Shown here: piece by piece, positions 46,972 through 54,733 of the stretch
How positions within the stretch are numbered: position 1 is the stretch's first letter
Layout of the letters: every line of letters begins with the position of its first letter
DNA from: an uncultured Aquimarina sp.
GTDB taxonomy: Bacteria > Bacteroidota > Bacteroidia > Flavobacteriales > Flavobacteriaceae
NCBI GenBank assembly: GCA_947489685.1
Contig: CANLEM010000001.1
Coordinates: 806,001 to 870,000 of the forward strand
Direction of reading: 5' to 3'
Length of the DNA: 64,000 nt
Notes under the pieces: generated by a model
Database searches by the model: none
Seen by the model: the letters and a program-made list of their open reading frames with translations, nothing else
What the model was told of the DNA's origin: nothing
Made by a program: the position numbers and the translations under genes

Positions 46972-47043
46972 GCGAAAGTAGCTCAGGGGTAGAGCATCAC
47001 CTTGCCAAGGTGAGGGTCGCGGGTTCAAATCCCGTCTTTCGCT
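46972..47043 (+). tRNA. tRNA-Gly (GCC)
   Basis: It has a full cloverleaf: acceptor GCGAAAG/CTTTCGC, D arm GCTC/GAGC, anticodon stem TCACC/GGTGA around TTGCCAA with anticodon GCC, and T arm GCGGGTTCAAATCCCGT. CCA is not encoded, and the discriminator base is T. Confidence 0.95.
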
Positions 47044-47062
47044 CTGAGATAAAATATACCAT

Positions 47063-47147
47063 GCTGAAGTGGTGGAATTGGTAGACACGTTGGACTTAAA
47101 ATCCAATGGCCTGTAAGGCCGTGCGGGTTCAAGTCCCGCCTTCAGTA
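47063..47147 (+). tRNA. tRNA-Leu (UAA)
   Basis: This class II tRNA has acceptor GCTGAAG/CTTCAGT (G-U at the first pair), anticodon stem TTGGA/TCCAA around CTTAAAA (anticodon TAA), a long variable arm GGCCTGTAAGGCC and T arm GCGGGTTCAAGTCCCGC. It lies 19 bases after tRNA-Gly in the same transcript. Confidence 0.93.
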
Positions 47148-47150
47148 CTT

Positions 47151-47186
47151 AACCCTCTTAATCGTAAGATTTTGAGGGTTTTTTTG
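47151..47186 (+). terminator. Terminator of the tRNA operon
   Basis: AACCCTC/GAGGGTT with an extended AT-rich interior stem is followed by a run of seven T. Confidence 0.85.
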
Positions 47187-47273
47187 TTTTTGTAAAATGC
47201 TTTGTTATAAGCATTTTACCCTAAATAATGACATTTTGTTTAGGTACCACGTTAAAAGATCCAAGTGTCTTTA

Positions 47274-47708
47274 TTATTTATTTTTTACCGTTGGAACGAG
47301 ACTTATAATTTCTACTTCTTGATTTAACAATGTTGTATTTAATTCGGGGATACGTATTAAGTTTCTCAAATTATTTAATTCTGATTTTGTTTTTTTATTA
47401 ATGATGTTTCGTAAATATCCTGAGACAGCAGGTTTTATAATATTAGTATTTAAAACTTCATTAGAAATTGTATCCAAATCGTTGGATCGATAACTATTAA
47501 CCGCAAAGCGATACGTTACATTTACAGATACGCTTTTTTCGTCGTAAGACATAGTAGATAATTCGTAAAGATAGAAAAGAGTATCCTTTTGTATAATAGG
47601 CATTACTTCTTGATTTATATCCAAAGGGCTTTTAGAATCTTGTTTTTCTTTGCAAGATGTTAGTGTTAGTATAAAAAGTACGAATAAATGTATAATTCTT
47701 CGTTTCAT
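47274..47708 (-). CDS. Small lipoprotein of unknown function
   Basis: The track ORF starts 38 codons earlier, but the ATG at 47706-47708 opens a lipoprotein signal (MKRRIIHLFVLFILTLTSC, Cys19). The mature 126 residues resemble a flagellar FliL-like or SIMPL-like beta fold (FYLYELSTMSYDEKSVSVNVTYRFAVNS), but I cannot name a family. It is divergent from the pentapeptide-repeat gene. Confidence 0.6.
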   Translation of the reverse strand: MKRRIIHLFVLFILTLTSCKEKQDSKSPLDINQEVMPIIQKDTLFYLYELSTMSYDEKSVSVNVTYRFAVNSYRSNDLDTISNEVLNTNIIKPAVSGYLRNIINKKTKSELNNLRNLIRIPELNTTLLNQEVEIISLVPTVKNK

Positions 47709-47899
47709 AAAGCGGCATATTAGAAATATGGGGATTTGTAAAAATAATAAATAGATGAAATTAATTAAACAATTCCTTAAAAACGATAAAACTAGTCTTT
47801 TGTTGAATAGCTTATTGATCACTCATAAATTCACTTTCTTTTTTTAAGTAATAATAACTTTTATATCTTGAACGTTTTAATATCCAAATCTATAACGCA

Positions 47900-49027
47900 G
47901 TGAACAACGAACAAGAATACATTGATAGATTAAAAACAGAAAACAGATTACTTCAGGATAAACTGGATAAGATTAATGCAGGAAAACAGAAGAAAAAAAG
48001 GTTTAGAAAATGGCTTCTTAAAAAGTCTAGTGTTCCGATTTTTGGTAAAAGACTTAAAAAGAGTATAAGTAATGCTATTAATGAGTACAAGGAGTATAAA
48101 ACAGTATCTGTAGATACCGTTTCTGATGTTTCTAGTAGCTTGATATGGAGAATTACGCGAATAGGATTATTTGCTTTTTTGGTTGCAATAGTGCCAGCCG
48201 CAGTATTGATTTTTCAAACTAAGTTATTGATGAATCAAAATAAGTTGATTACAAGTCAAAATAATCTGGTAGAAGCAGATCGAAGATCATCCCTTGTTTT
48301 TGTGATGGGAGATGTATTGGCGGACCTCAATGAAGAATTAAAATATAAAGGATCAGGAAGTCGAAATATTAGTAAAACCTTAGAAGCAAGAATAATTGGA
48401 TTGTGTATGGCTATGAAGCCCTATCGATTTATCGAAAATGGTGAATTAATAAAAAAACCAATTAGTCCAGAGCGGGGGCAATTATTATTTAGCTTGTTAA
48501 AAAGTGATTTGGGAACAGAATCTTCTCAGGATATATTAAACTCTGCTGATTTTAATTACACTAACCTTAGAAAAGTGAATTTAGGAAGGAGTGTAAATCT
48601 AAAATATGCAAGGTTGAATTATGCCGACTTGAGCGAAGCACAAATGCCAGCTGCTAATTTGGAACGAAGTGAGCTTAAAGAGGCGCAGATGAATAAAATA
48701 AATTTATCAGATGCAATTCTTAAAAGAGCGAGATTACACAATGCTAATCTGCAGCGAGCAGAATTATTAAGTGTAGATTTAACTCATGCAAATTTGTTTG
48801 GCGCCGATCTTACCGGAGCCGATTTATCTGAAGCAACATTATGGGGTACAAAACTAGAAAATGCTAACTTAACCGATGTTATTCTTGATAATGCAATCGT
48901 TGATAGACAAGATTGGATTGACTATATAGATGATTCATTAAATGTAAAAGGAGCTAGTGATATAGCAAGTAAATACAGAGTTAAAAAACAAGGAAAACAA
49001 CAATTTGTGCTAGTGCCTAGAAAATAA
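47900..49027 (+). CDS. Membrane-anchored pentapeptide-repeat protein
   Basis: The 375-residue protein starts at GTG. An N-terminal coiled coil (YIDRLKTENRLLQDKLDKI) and a basic stretch precede one transmembrane helix (about 94-112, IGLFAFLVAIVPAAVLIF). The C-terminal half has about 20 pentapeptide repeats of the A(D/N)LxX type (NYADLSEAQMPAANLERSEL, NANLQRAELLSVDLTHANLF), which fold as a quadrilateral beta helix. Partner and function are unknown. Confidence 0.82.
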   Translation: MNNEQEYIDRLKTENRLLQDKLDKINAGKQKKKRFRKWLLKKSSVPIFGKRLKKSISNAINEYKEYKTVSVDTVSDVSSSLIWRITRIGLFAFLVAIVPAAVLIFQTKLLMNQNKLITSQNNLVEADRRSSLVFVMGDVLADLNEELKYKGSGSRNISKTLEARIIGLCMAMKPYRFIENGELIKKPISPERGQLLFSLLKSDLGTESSQDILNSADFNYTNLRKVNLGRSVNLKYARLNYADLSEAQMPAANLERSELKEAQMNKINLSDAILKRARLHNANLQRAELLSVDLTHANLFGADLTGADLSEATLWGTKLENANLTDVILDNAIVDRQDWIDYIDDSLNVKGASDIASKYRVKKQGKQQFVLVPRK

Positions 49028-49028
49028 C

Positions 49029-49463
49029 TTATTTTGATTTCATGAAAATAAGTTTGTGTATTTTTCCTACTAGCCAATTTCCCGCGGGAAAGTACAGAGC
49101 AAAAAATAATGCCATCCCCAAACTAAAATTTTGAGGGCTAAAGAGCTGATCTAAAATATTATCAGGATACACATAAGATGTTTGTAACCAGTACCCTAAA
49201 AATTCTAATATGCCCATAGCGACTAATCCATAGGCGTACTGATTAAAGAAATTAAAGTTTTTTAATAATATAGAGATAGGTACCATATACAAAATGTAAC
49301 AAGTGATCACTTGCCACCAGTATGAAAATTTGGCAATTTCCATTTCGGCACCAAAACGATTCATACCTAATCCCCATATAAAATAAACGATTATATAAGT
49401 TAGTATTAATGTCTTAGGGGTTTGTTGTATAGTTTTAAACTTGTCTATTAGCATATCAATCAT
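49029..49463 (-). CDS. Four-helix membrane protein of unknown function
   Basis: The 144-residue protein has about four transmembrane helices (LILTYIIVYFIWGLGMN, VITCYILYMVPISIL, GLVAMGILEFLGYWL, LGMALFFALYFPAGNW). No family recognised. It lies three bases after a methyltransferase gene on the same strand, so the two are co-transcribed and perhaps work together. Confidence 0.65.
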   Translation of the reverse strand: MIDMLIDKFKTIQQTPKTLILTYIIVYFIWGLGMNRFGAEMEIAKFSYWWQVITCYILYMVPISILLKNFNFFNQYAYGLVAMGILEFLGYWLQTSYVYPDNILDQLFSPQNFSLGMALFFALYFPAGNWLVGKIHKLIFMKSK

Positions 49464-49466
49464 AAG

Positions 49467-50171
49467 TTACACTTTTATGGCAGAGATCATTCGAAAAAAT
49501 GGTTTCCTCTTAATTTTGAATTCTTTAATAGTACTTTGCTCTAAGATTTTTCTTAATTCATTAACCGAGAAAGCTCTTTGAATGGCAATTAAACCATCAT
49601 TTTTTGCCATATCGGAAATTGGTAATACATAACCCATTATTTTAAATAAATAATAGGCCGCTCGACTCCTGTACAGTTCACTAAAAATAATATGTTTTAT
49701 CTTTTTTTCTTTCGTTTTCTGTAAAAAATGAATAAGATTCTCATTATCAAAGTGGTACATAAAATGACTACTTATTAAGAGATCGCAGTCCGGAATTTTG
49801 AAGTTTTTATCTAATATGTTGGAAACCAGAAAACTAATGTTTTTCTGATTGTGGTTTTTTTCTTTAGCATAAGATATACTTGCAGGATTTCCATCTATTC
49901 CAATAAAAGAATTATGAATACCGTGTTGAGTAAGTTTTTTGGAAATATGAAAAATACAATCACCTCCTCCGCACCCCAGATCAACTATACGCAATACTTT
50001 TTCACCATTATTCTTTTTACAATACTTTAAAACAGCGTTTGCTAATTGTCTATGATTACCTAAAACTGAATTTATCCATTTTAAACTAGATAGTGTTTGT
50101 TTAAGTGATTTTCCGGACAAGGACAAGTCATCCAATTTTTCTGATGTAATTAATCTTACTCTGGGGTTCAT
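49467..50171 (-). CDS. Class I SAM-dependent methyltransferase
   Basis: The 234-residue protein has the SAM-binding motif IVDLGCGGGDCIFHI and an acidic second strand end (FIGIDGN). DLLISSHFMYHFDNE is the usual motif near the active site. Similar Bacteroidota enzymes sit in pigment or lipid gene sets, but none is here. The substrate is unknown; it is coupled to the four-helix membrane protein gene. Confidence 0.83.
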   Translation of the reverse strand: MNPRVRLITSEKLDDLSLSGKSLKQTLSSLKWINSVLGNHRQLANAVLKYCKKNNGEKVLRIVDLGCGGGDCIFHISKKLTQHGIHNSFIGIDGNPASISYAKEKNHNQKNISFLVSNILDKNFKIPDCDLLISSHFMYHFDNENLIHFLQKTKEKKIKHIIFSELYRSRAAYYLFKIMGYVLPISDMAKNDGLIAIQRAFSVNELRKILEQSTIKEFKIKRKPFFRMISAIKV

Positions 50172-50252
50172 TAATTGTATTGGATTAATTCAAGGTTTTA
50201 CGATATGTAGTCATAAGAATAATAATAACTTTACAAAAAAAGAAATTGTAGT

Positions 50253-50819
50253 ATGAAAATAAGTGAGATTATAAAAAAAAGAAGATCAGTTTTTCCTCCA
50301 CAATATAATGATACCCCTATTCCGGAAGCTTTTATAAAAACAATTTTAGAAAATGCAAATTGGGCTCCCACTCATAGATTAACAGAACCTTGGCGGTTTA
50401 AAGTACTACGAGGTGATGCAAAAGATAGATTGGGTACGTTTTTATCAGATACTTATACAGATATTACGTCAAATGTTGAGTTTTCTCCGTTTAAGCACAA
50501 AAAGATTATTAACAACTGTAAATCGGCAAATGTAATTATTTTGATATGCATGCAAAGGGATCCCGAAGAACGAGTGCCTGAGTGGGAAGAAATAGCATCT
50601 ACAGCAATGGCTGTTCAGAATATGTGGTTAACATGTGCAGCATATGGTGTGGGTTGTTATTGGAGTAGCCCTAAATTAATTGACTACATGGGGGATTTCT
50701 TAGAATTTGAAGAAGGAGAACGTTGTTTGGGTATTTTTTATATGGGTAACTATAATGCAGAAGTTGATCTAAACTCAAAAAGAAGTACCCTAGAGAATAA
50801 AGTAAAATGGTTAGATTAA
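50253..50819 (+). CDS. Nitroreductase-family FMN oxidoreductase
   Basis: This 188-residue flavoprotein shows the FMN-binding start KKRRSVFPPQYNDTPIPEAFI, ENANWAPTHRLTEPWRFKVL and GVGCYWSSPKLIDYMGDFLE of the small nitroreductase family (YdjA-like). Substrate unknown. It is divergent from the methyltransferase operon and shares a terminator with the convergent LEA-like gene. Confidence 0.87.
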   Translation: MKISEIIKKRRSVFPPQYNDTPIPEAFIKTILENANWAPTHRLTEPWRFKVLRGDAKDRLGTFLSDTYTDITSNVEFSPFKHKKIINNCKSANVIILICMQRDPEERVPEWEEIASTAMAVQNMWLTCAAYGVGCYWSSPKLIDYMGDFLEFEEGERCLGIFYMGNYNAEVDLNSKRSTLENKVKWLD

Positions 50820-50825
50820 AATATA

Positions 50826-50855
50826 AAAGCCATCTCAAATGTTTGAGATGGCTTT
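50826..50855. terminator. Shared convergent terminator
   Basis: A perfect 14-bp stem AAAGCCATCTCAAA/TTTGAGATGGCTTT with a TG loop lies between convergent genes; a TTTTAT tract on the minus strand suggests it mainly serves the 50879-51226 gene. Confidence 0.75.
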
Positions 50856-50878
50856 AAAAAAAATACATTAAATTTTGG

Positions 50879-51226
50879 TTACTGCTTTTTTAGAGCGTCT
50901 TTAGCAGCGTCAACCGCTTTGTCCGTTCCTTCTTTTGCAGCATCTACTGCTTCACCAGCAGCGTCTTTTGCAGCATCTACTGCTTCACCAGCAGCGTCTT
51001 TTGCAGCATCAACCGCTTCACCAGCAGCATCTTTTGCAGCATCAACCGCTTCGCCAGCAGCGTCTTTTGCAGCCTCTGCAGCTTCACCAGCAGCATCTTT
51101 TGCAGCGTCTACAGCTTCTGTAGCTGCATCTTTAGCAGCTTCTTCAGCTTTATTAGCTGTTTCTCTACATGATGTTACTGATACTGCTAACATTAGAGCC
51201 ATAGCTCCTAGAAAAATTTTTTTCAT
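50879..51226 (-). CDS. LEA-like 11-mer-repeat lipoprotein
   Basis: This 115-residue lipoprotein (lipobox VTSC, Cys20) consists, after the signal, almost wholly of 11-residue units such as AGEAVDAAKDA. The units form an amphipathic Ala/Asp/Glu/Lys pattern resembling group 3 LEA (late embryogenesis abundant) repeats. Such sequences are usually disordered in solution and fold to helices on drying or near membranes; a desiccation, freezing or membrane-protection role is inference. The DNA underneath is an exact 33-bp tandem repeat. Confidence 0.8.
   Translation of the reverse strand: MKKIFLGAMALMLAVSVTSCRETANKAEEAAKDAATEAVDAAKDAAGEAAEAAKDAAGEAVDAAKDAAGEAVDAAKDAAGEAVDAAKDAAGEAVDAAKEGTDKAVDAAKDALKKQ
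50931..51128 (-). repeat. 33-bp tandem repeat array (six units)
   Basis: The motif TCTTTTGCAG recurs exactly every 33 bases (50931, 50964, 50997, 51030, 51063, 51096), with a weaker TCTTTAGCAG at 51129. It encodes the 11-residue units of the lipoprotein. Units differ mainly at third codon positions, so the protein pattern is kept while the DNA drifts. Copy number could change by slippage. Confidence 0.85.
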
Positions 51227-51336
51227 AATAAATAGATATAGTTATTTGGTTACTTAACGTCAAATGTAACACTTTATTTTAACAGTTAAAAAAGCTTCCT
51301 TAATTGTAAGTGTAAAAGATGTCAAATATTTTTGAC

Positions 51337-52095
51337 TTAAGAATCGTTACTTTTTTCAATAAGATACTTCCAGTATTGTTTGGGAAGATGCTGTAAATGA
51401 GGTTTTATGTTTTTTCTGGAAGTAATATTTGCACTTTTGTAATTTGTATTCCATAATTCCTGGAGTCCACTTTCCTTGATTTTTTCGGAAAATAAGGTGT
51501 TAATATTGTCAAAAGTTATGATTTCTACAGAAACAAGATCGTAGTATATACCATATTTTCTTGTGGTATCAAATAGCAACCACTTATGATTGGTATAGTA
51601 ATCTTTAAAGTGATGAGCAATCAATGGTAGTACGTTAAAATCTGGTGTAACCGTCGCAACATATAAGTCATCGTTAGTTAATCGGAAACGAATAAACGCT
51701 TCCATTCTATGTTTTTCACGTTGGACCATTTGGGCAACCTGATTAATCTTTAAAACATCCTTATTACTAAAATCGGTACTTAAGGAATACCTTTTTGCAA
51801 AAATATGCTTCATGTACTTCAATAGTGTATTCTCAACTCCTTTAATTTCACTCAAAAAAACTTTAAAAAAATCCCTTTGTTGTGCGGCATTAGTTTTTTC
51901 TTTAAACCCTTTCCATACCCGACGTGCTTTATGTTCTTCTGTAATCACTTCTTTAGTGAGTGTGAACATTTGATTATTAGTTTGTGAAGCTTTTCTAATT
52001 GTGGGATCTATGATTTTTTGGTCATATATTAAAAAGATACAAGACAAAAATCCATCAAAACTTCCGTCATAAATTAAGATGGTTTGCGGATTCAT
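51337..52095 (-). CDS. TIGR03915-family putative DNA metabolism protein
   Basis: The 252-residue protein starts MNPQTILIYDGSFDGFLSCIFLIYD and continues with ENTLLKYMKHIFAKR, RFRLTNDDLYVATVTPDFNVLPLIAHHFKDYY. These are features of the TIGR03915 (DUF4130) family linked to DNA modification or repair. In most genomes it is coupled to a radical-SAM protein (TIGR03916); here that partner is only a relic directly upstream. It is the third unit of a minus-strand run that begins with the DUF559 gene. Confidence 0.8.
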   Translation of the reverse strand: MNPQTILIYDGSFDGFLSCIFLIYDQKIIDPTIRKASQTNNQMFTLTKEVITEEHKARRVWKGFKEKTNAAQQRDFFKVFLSEIKGVENTLLKYMKHIFAKRYSLSTDFSNKDVLKINQVAQMVQREKHRMEAFIRFRLTNDDLYVATVTPDFNVLPLIAHHFKDYYTNHKWLLFDTTRKYGIYYDLVSVEIITFDNINTLFSEKIKESGLQELWNTNYKSANITSRKNIKPHLQHLPKQYWKYLIEKSNDS

Positions 52096-52108
52096 GTGTA
52101 TTCACTTT

Positions 52109-52345
52109 TTAAAAAAATATCAAGTTGGTAACATCTAGACATAACATATTGTATTTATTTTTTATGTTTTGATAAAGAAACACAACACTCATCTTTAGTA
52201 TAGATATGAGATTCTTAATACCTGTATTATTCCCAATACCTTTATGGATATTCGTTCTTTTGCTACCGCGTTTAGTACAAAACACATTGTATTTGAGGGT
52301 GTCAGAAAGAATTGAGAGCTTCTCTCTAATTCGATCAAACGGCAT
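52109..52345 (-). pseudogene. Relic of a TIGR03916-like radical-SAM DNA repair gene
   Basis: The 78-codon frame opens MPFDRIREKLSILSDTLKYN and GIGNNTG, the typical start of the radical-SAM partner of TIGR03915. After GIGNNTG the frame shifts: another phase then continues ESHIYTKDECCVSLSKHKK and stops. The family would read a CHSYTEDGRCVSLLK-like block there. The radical-SAM CxxxCxxC core and the remaining 300-plus residues are missing. It overlaps the upstream DUF559 gene by 11 bases and ends just before the TIGR03915 start, exactly where the intact partner would lie. Confidence 0.75.
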
Positions 52346-52724
52346 AAACAGTAGTGGATGATTTTATTTGATTTTTAAGCGTTCTTAGTACTTCATCAAT
52401 ATCAACCAAAATTTGATGATCGGTAAAGCGTAGCACAGTAATGCCCATAGAGGAAATGAATAATTTTTTAGGAGCATCTTGATTGTAAATTTCAAGAAAT
52501 TCATGAGCGTAACCATCTATTTCGATCGCTATTTTTAGTTGAGGACAATAAAAGTTGAAATGATAGCGCCCCATAGTTTGATTTCTTAAAAAATGATATC
52601 CTTTTTCATTTAGCTTTAGTTCAAGTTCGTCAATAACTTTGATGGTATTATTTAGAGAGTGTCGAATTATTTTCTCTGGCATTTTTTGATGCAATGGAAT
52701 AATGTGTGTGGACATAATTGACAT
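52335..52724 (-). CDS. DUF559-family (Vsr-like) endonuclease-domain protein
   Basis: The protein is 129 residues from the chosen start MSIMSTHIIPLHQ. The nuclease core LNEKGYHFLRNQTMGRYHFNFYCPQLKIAIEIDGYAHEF shows the E...D...ExD arrangement of the restriction-endonuclease-like DUF559 family (related to Vsr). The track start at 52745 would lie upstream of the predicted transcription start (-7 box TAAATTTG at 52743-52750), so I prefer Met8; Met11 also works. The gene is divergent from the LexA-like regulator, with operator-like palindromes between. The function is probably DNA processing, with the target unknown. Confidence 0.72.
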   Translation of the reverse strand: MSIMSTHIIPLHQKMPEKIIRHSLNNTIKVIDELELKLNEKGYHFLRNQTMGRYHFNFYCPQLKIAIEIDGYAHEFLEIYNQDAPKKLFISSMGITVLRFTDHQILVDIDEVLRTLKNQIKSSTTVYAV

Positions 52725-52742
52725 ATTTAGTTGTAATTTTTC

Positions 52743-52821
52743 CAAATTTATGGAAAAATTCCATATAAATTAAAATTTAATTATGTTAAAATTGGAAATA
52801 TTCCAAAATCTTGTATCTTTG
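52743..52821. promoter_or_regulatory. Divergent promoter region with two palindromic operators
   Basis: Two perfect 15-base palindromes lie between the divergent genes: ATGGAAAAATTCCAT (52750-52764) and TTGGAAATATTCCAA (52792-52806), centres 42 bp apart, about four helical turns. The first touches the minus-strand -7 box TAAATTTG (52743-52750). The second overlaps the plus-strand -33 TTGG (52792-52795), whose -7 box TATCTTTG is at 52814-52821 after 18 bases. The common core is TGGAAAwATTCCA. The layout is ideal for one repressor controlling both directions. Confidence 0.7.
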
Positions 52822-52881
52822 TTATTAGTTATCCCAGATTAAAAGGTATGTATATGATATAATAATTAAAATCCTGATTTT

Positions 52882-53649
52882 ATGGATAATTTAACTGACC
52901 AAACAATTAAGCGATTTAAACAAATTCGCGAAGAGAACCATTATACCCAAGCTGATTTTGCCAGTATTTTGCAAATCAAAAATTCGACTGCTGATATCGA
53001 AAGGGGTAAGACAAAAATATCTGGAAAAGTTGTAGCTAGATTACTACAAGAATTCAGCATTAATCCTTTATGGTTATTTGGAGAAAGTCATCAAAAAAAT
53101 ATTCAACTGCACTTAGGTGATGTTTCTCCCAAAGTGGTAACCGTAGATACTCAAAATAACGAAAATATTGTTTTAGTTAATGTCAAGGCGGCTGCGGGGT
53201 ATCCGCATAATGTGCAGGATGTAGATTGGTATCAACAATTGCCCGCGTTTGATATCCCATTACCCGAATACCGAAATGCGACATATAGAGGTTTTCAGGT
53301 TGAAGGTGATAGTATGATGCCTGTATTAGAGCCAAAAGAATGGGTGATTGGAAAAGCAATTAATAACCTTTCTGAGATTGGCAATAATTCGATTTGCGTG
53401 GTAGTACTTGAAGATAGTGTTGTGGTAAAAAAAATAAAAAAGAATGAAGACGCTTCTGTGATTACATTAGTTTCTTTAAACTCTGAGTATTTACCATATA
53501 ATATTCAAACACATCAAATCGTAGAGTTGTGGGAAATAAATAGTAAGTTAAGTTTTAATATTGATGCTAATTCTGATACTGCAAGTTTAAAGCAATTACA
53601 AGAAGCGATGCTTGTGTTAACTTCTGAAGTAAGAAGTTTAAAAAGTTAA
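52882..53649 (+). CDS. LexA-like XRE-S24 transcriptional regulator
   Basis: The 255-residue repressor has an N-terminal XRE helix-turn-helix (IREENHYTQADFASILQIKNSTADIERGKTKIS) and a C-terminal S24 autopeptidase domain. The self-cleavage set is complete: bond Ala105-Gly106 (VKAAAGY), Ser144 (GDSMMPVL) and Lys183 (VVVKKI). The Ser-Lys distance of 39 residues is close to LexA's 37. It is therefore probably a damage-responsive, self-cleaving repressor like LexA/CI. Two palindromes and a good promoter lie just upstream, suggesting autoregulation. Divergent genes encode DNA repair-type proteins. Its end overlaps the convergent APP1 gene by four bases. Confidence 0.87.
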   Translation: MDNLTDQTIKRFKQIREENHYTQADFASILQIKNSTADIERGKTKISGKVVARLLQEFSINPLWLFGESHQKNIQLHLGDVSPKVVTVDTQNNENIVLVNVKAAAGYPHNVQDVDWYQQLPAFDIPLPEYRNATYRGFQVEGDSMMPVLEPKEWVIGKAINNLSEIGNNSICVVVLEDSVVVKKIKKNEDASVITLVSLNSEYLPYNIQTHQIVELWEINSKLSFNIDANSDTASLKQLQEAMLVLTSEVRSLKS

Positions 53650-54647
53650 TTAATTATGTCTAATGCTTTAGCATGTGCTATGGCTTCGTCTGAAGTGCGT
53701 ACCAATAGGATAGGTGTTATTTTGAAGGAATCTATTATTTTTTGAATCCGTTTTTCTTTACGTTTGTGATTTACACTTCTTAAATATATCGCCAAAATGC
53801 GATTGGGATATTGTGTTGCTATTTTGGTATAAATATCGGCATCCTTTTCTCCACTATCTCCAATTAAAACAAATTTCATTTCAGGATACATTTTTAAAAG
53901 ATTTAGAATTTCTGATTGCTTATGAGGCATTTTGGGCTTTGGTGTTTTGTCAAACGGAGTTCTAAAATCTCTAAGTAAAATTGGGCCCTTAGGAAAGTTG
54001 TTTTTTTTGAAAAAAGCACTTAAATAATCATATAAATTCCAAGGACTATTACTTACATAAAAAAATGGATTAACCGGATTATTTTTCTTCCCTTTATGAA
54101 GTTTGTCATAAAATTTTACAGTACCCTCAATGGCTAATCTTTTATCAAAATTTTTAAAAAAAGTATTTGCGATAACGCGCCATTTAAAAAAAGAAGCGAC
54201 TCCTGTGTGCAAAATAGTGTCATCAATATCACTAATAATACCGTATTCTGCATCAGATGATGGAATAAGCATTTGACTTATGAAATTGTTGTTGTCGCTT
54301 ATTTTCTTTTTTGTTTCACCATCTTTATAGGATACAGAGTAGGTTAACCATCCTTTTTGGTCAAGGTATGTAGAGAGCGTCGAGATATCTTTTTCTAGAT
54401 GATAGTACCCTTCGGGATCTGTTGATGTTTCTATAATGTCTCCATCAGGAAGTTTTAATACTACAGGTGTGTTTCGTATTTCGTCACTTTCAAATTGTCG
54501 ATAAATATTTCGTAACGTTTTTAATACACTTTGGTTTAGGCTAAAATCTATGTTTTCATCTTCAAGAGCTCTTCCGGTGGCACGAAAAAGGTAAGGAGTG
54601 CCATAACCTAGGTAGGGGTTGATCCGTAAAGCTTTCTTTTTGAACAT
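53646..54647 (-). CDS. APP1-type phosphatidate phosphatase domain protein (DUF2183)
   Basis: The 333-residue protein carries a HAD-like phosphatase: GIISDIDDTILHTGVASFFKW (catalytic Asp pair), FYVSNSPWNLYDYLSAFF and FVLIGDSGEKDADIY. This is the APP1/DUF2183 catalytic domain, preceded by a beta-rich N-terminal part (about 30-130). In yeast App1 dephosphorylates phosphatidic acid; the bacterial substrate is unknown. It has no signal peptide and lies downstream of the pyrophosphatase gene on the same strand. Confidence 0.84.
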   Translation of the reverse strand: MFKKKALRINPYLGYGTPYLFRATGRALEDENIDFSLNQSVLKTLRNIYRQFESDEIRNTPVVLKLPDGDIIETSTDPEGYYHLEKDISTLSTYLDQKGWLTYSVSYKDGETKKKISDNNNFISQMLIPSSDAEYGIISDIDDTILHTGVASFFKWRVIANTFFKNFDKRLAIEGTVKFYDKLHKGKKNNPVNPFFYVSNSPWNLYDYLSAFFKKNNFPKGPILLRDFRTPFDKTPKPKMPHKQSEILNLLKMYPEMKFVLIGDSGEKDADIYTKIATQYPNRILAIYLRSVNHKRKEKRIQKIIDSFKITPILLVRTSDEAIAHAKALDIIN

Positions 54648-54678
54648 GTAAAAAAATAGATTTTGACATAAAAATAAA

Positions 54679-54704
54679 CAACCTCGCCAAAAGGAGCGAG
54701 GTTG
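54679..54704 (-). terminator. Terminator of the membrane pyrophosphatase gene
   Basis: A perfect 9-bp stem CAACCTCGC/GCGAGGTTG has an eight-base loop and a T-rich stretch (TTTATTTTTATG) on the minus strand. It separates hppA from the APP1 gene. Confidence 0.85.
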
Positions 54705-54733
54705 TCAAGATATAATTTTGTGTTTTTTTTATT

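Noticed and set aside
46915-47106. 63-codon minus-strand frame over the tRNA genes
   Set aside because: It is a shadow frame on two clear tRNAs.
50931-51128. Possible CRISPR-like array
   Set aside because: The repeats are contiguous 33-bp units without spacers and encode a regular 11-residue pattern in one frame, so this is a coding tandem repeat.
50919-51257. 112-codon plus-strand frame over the LEA-like gene
   Set aside because: It is the antisense shadow of the 33-bp repeat, a sequence that is open in several frames because it is Ala-rich and periodic.
52109-52345. 78-codon intact gene
   Set aside because: The start matches a known family but the body is frameshifted and the catalytic core is missing, so it is listed as a pseudogene.
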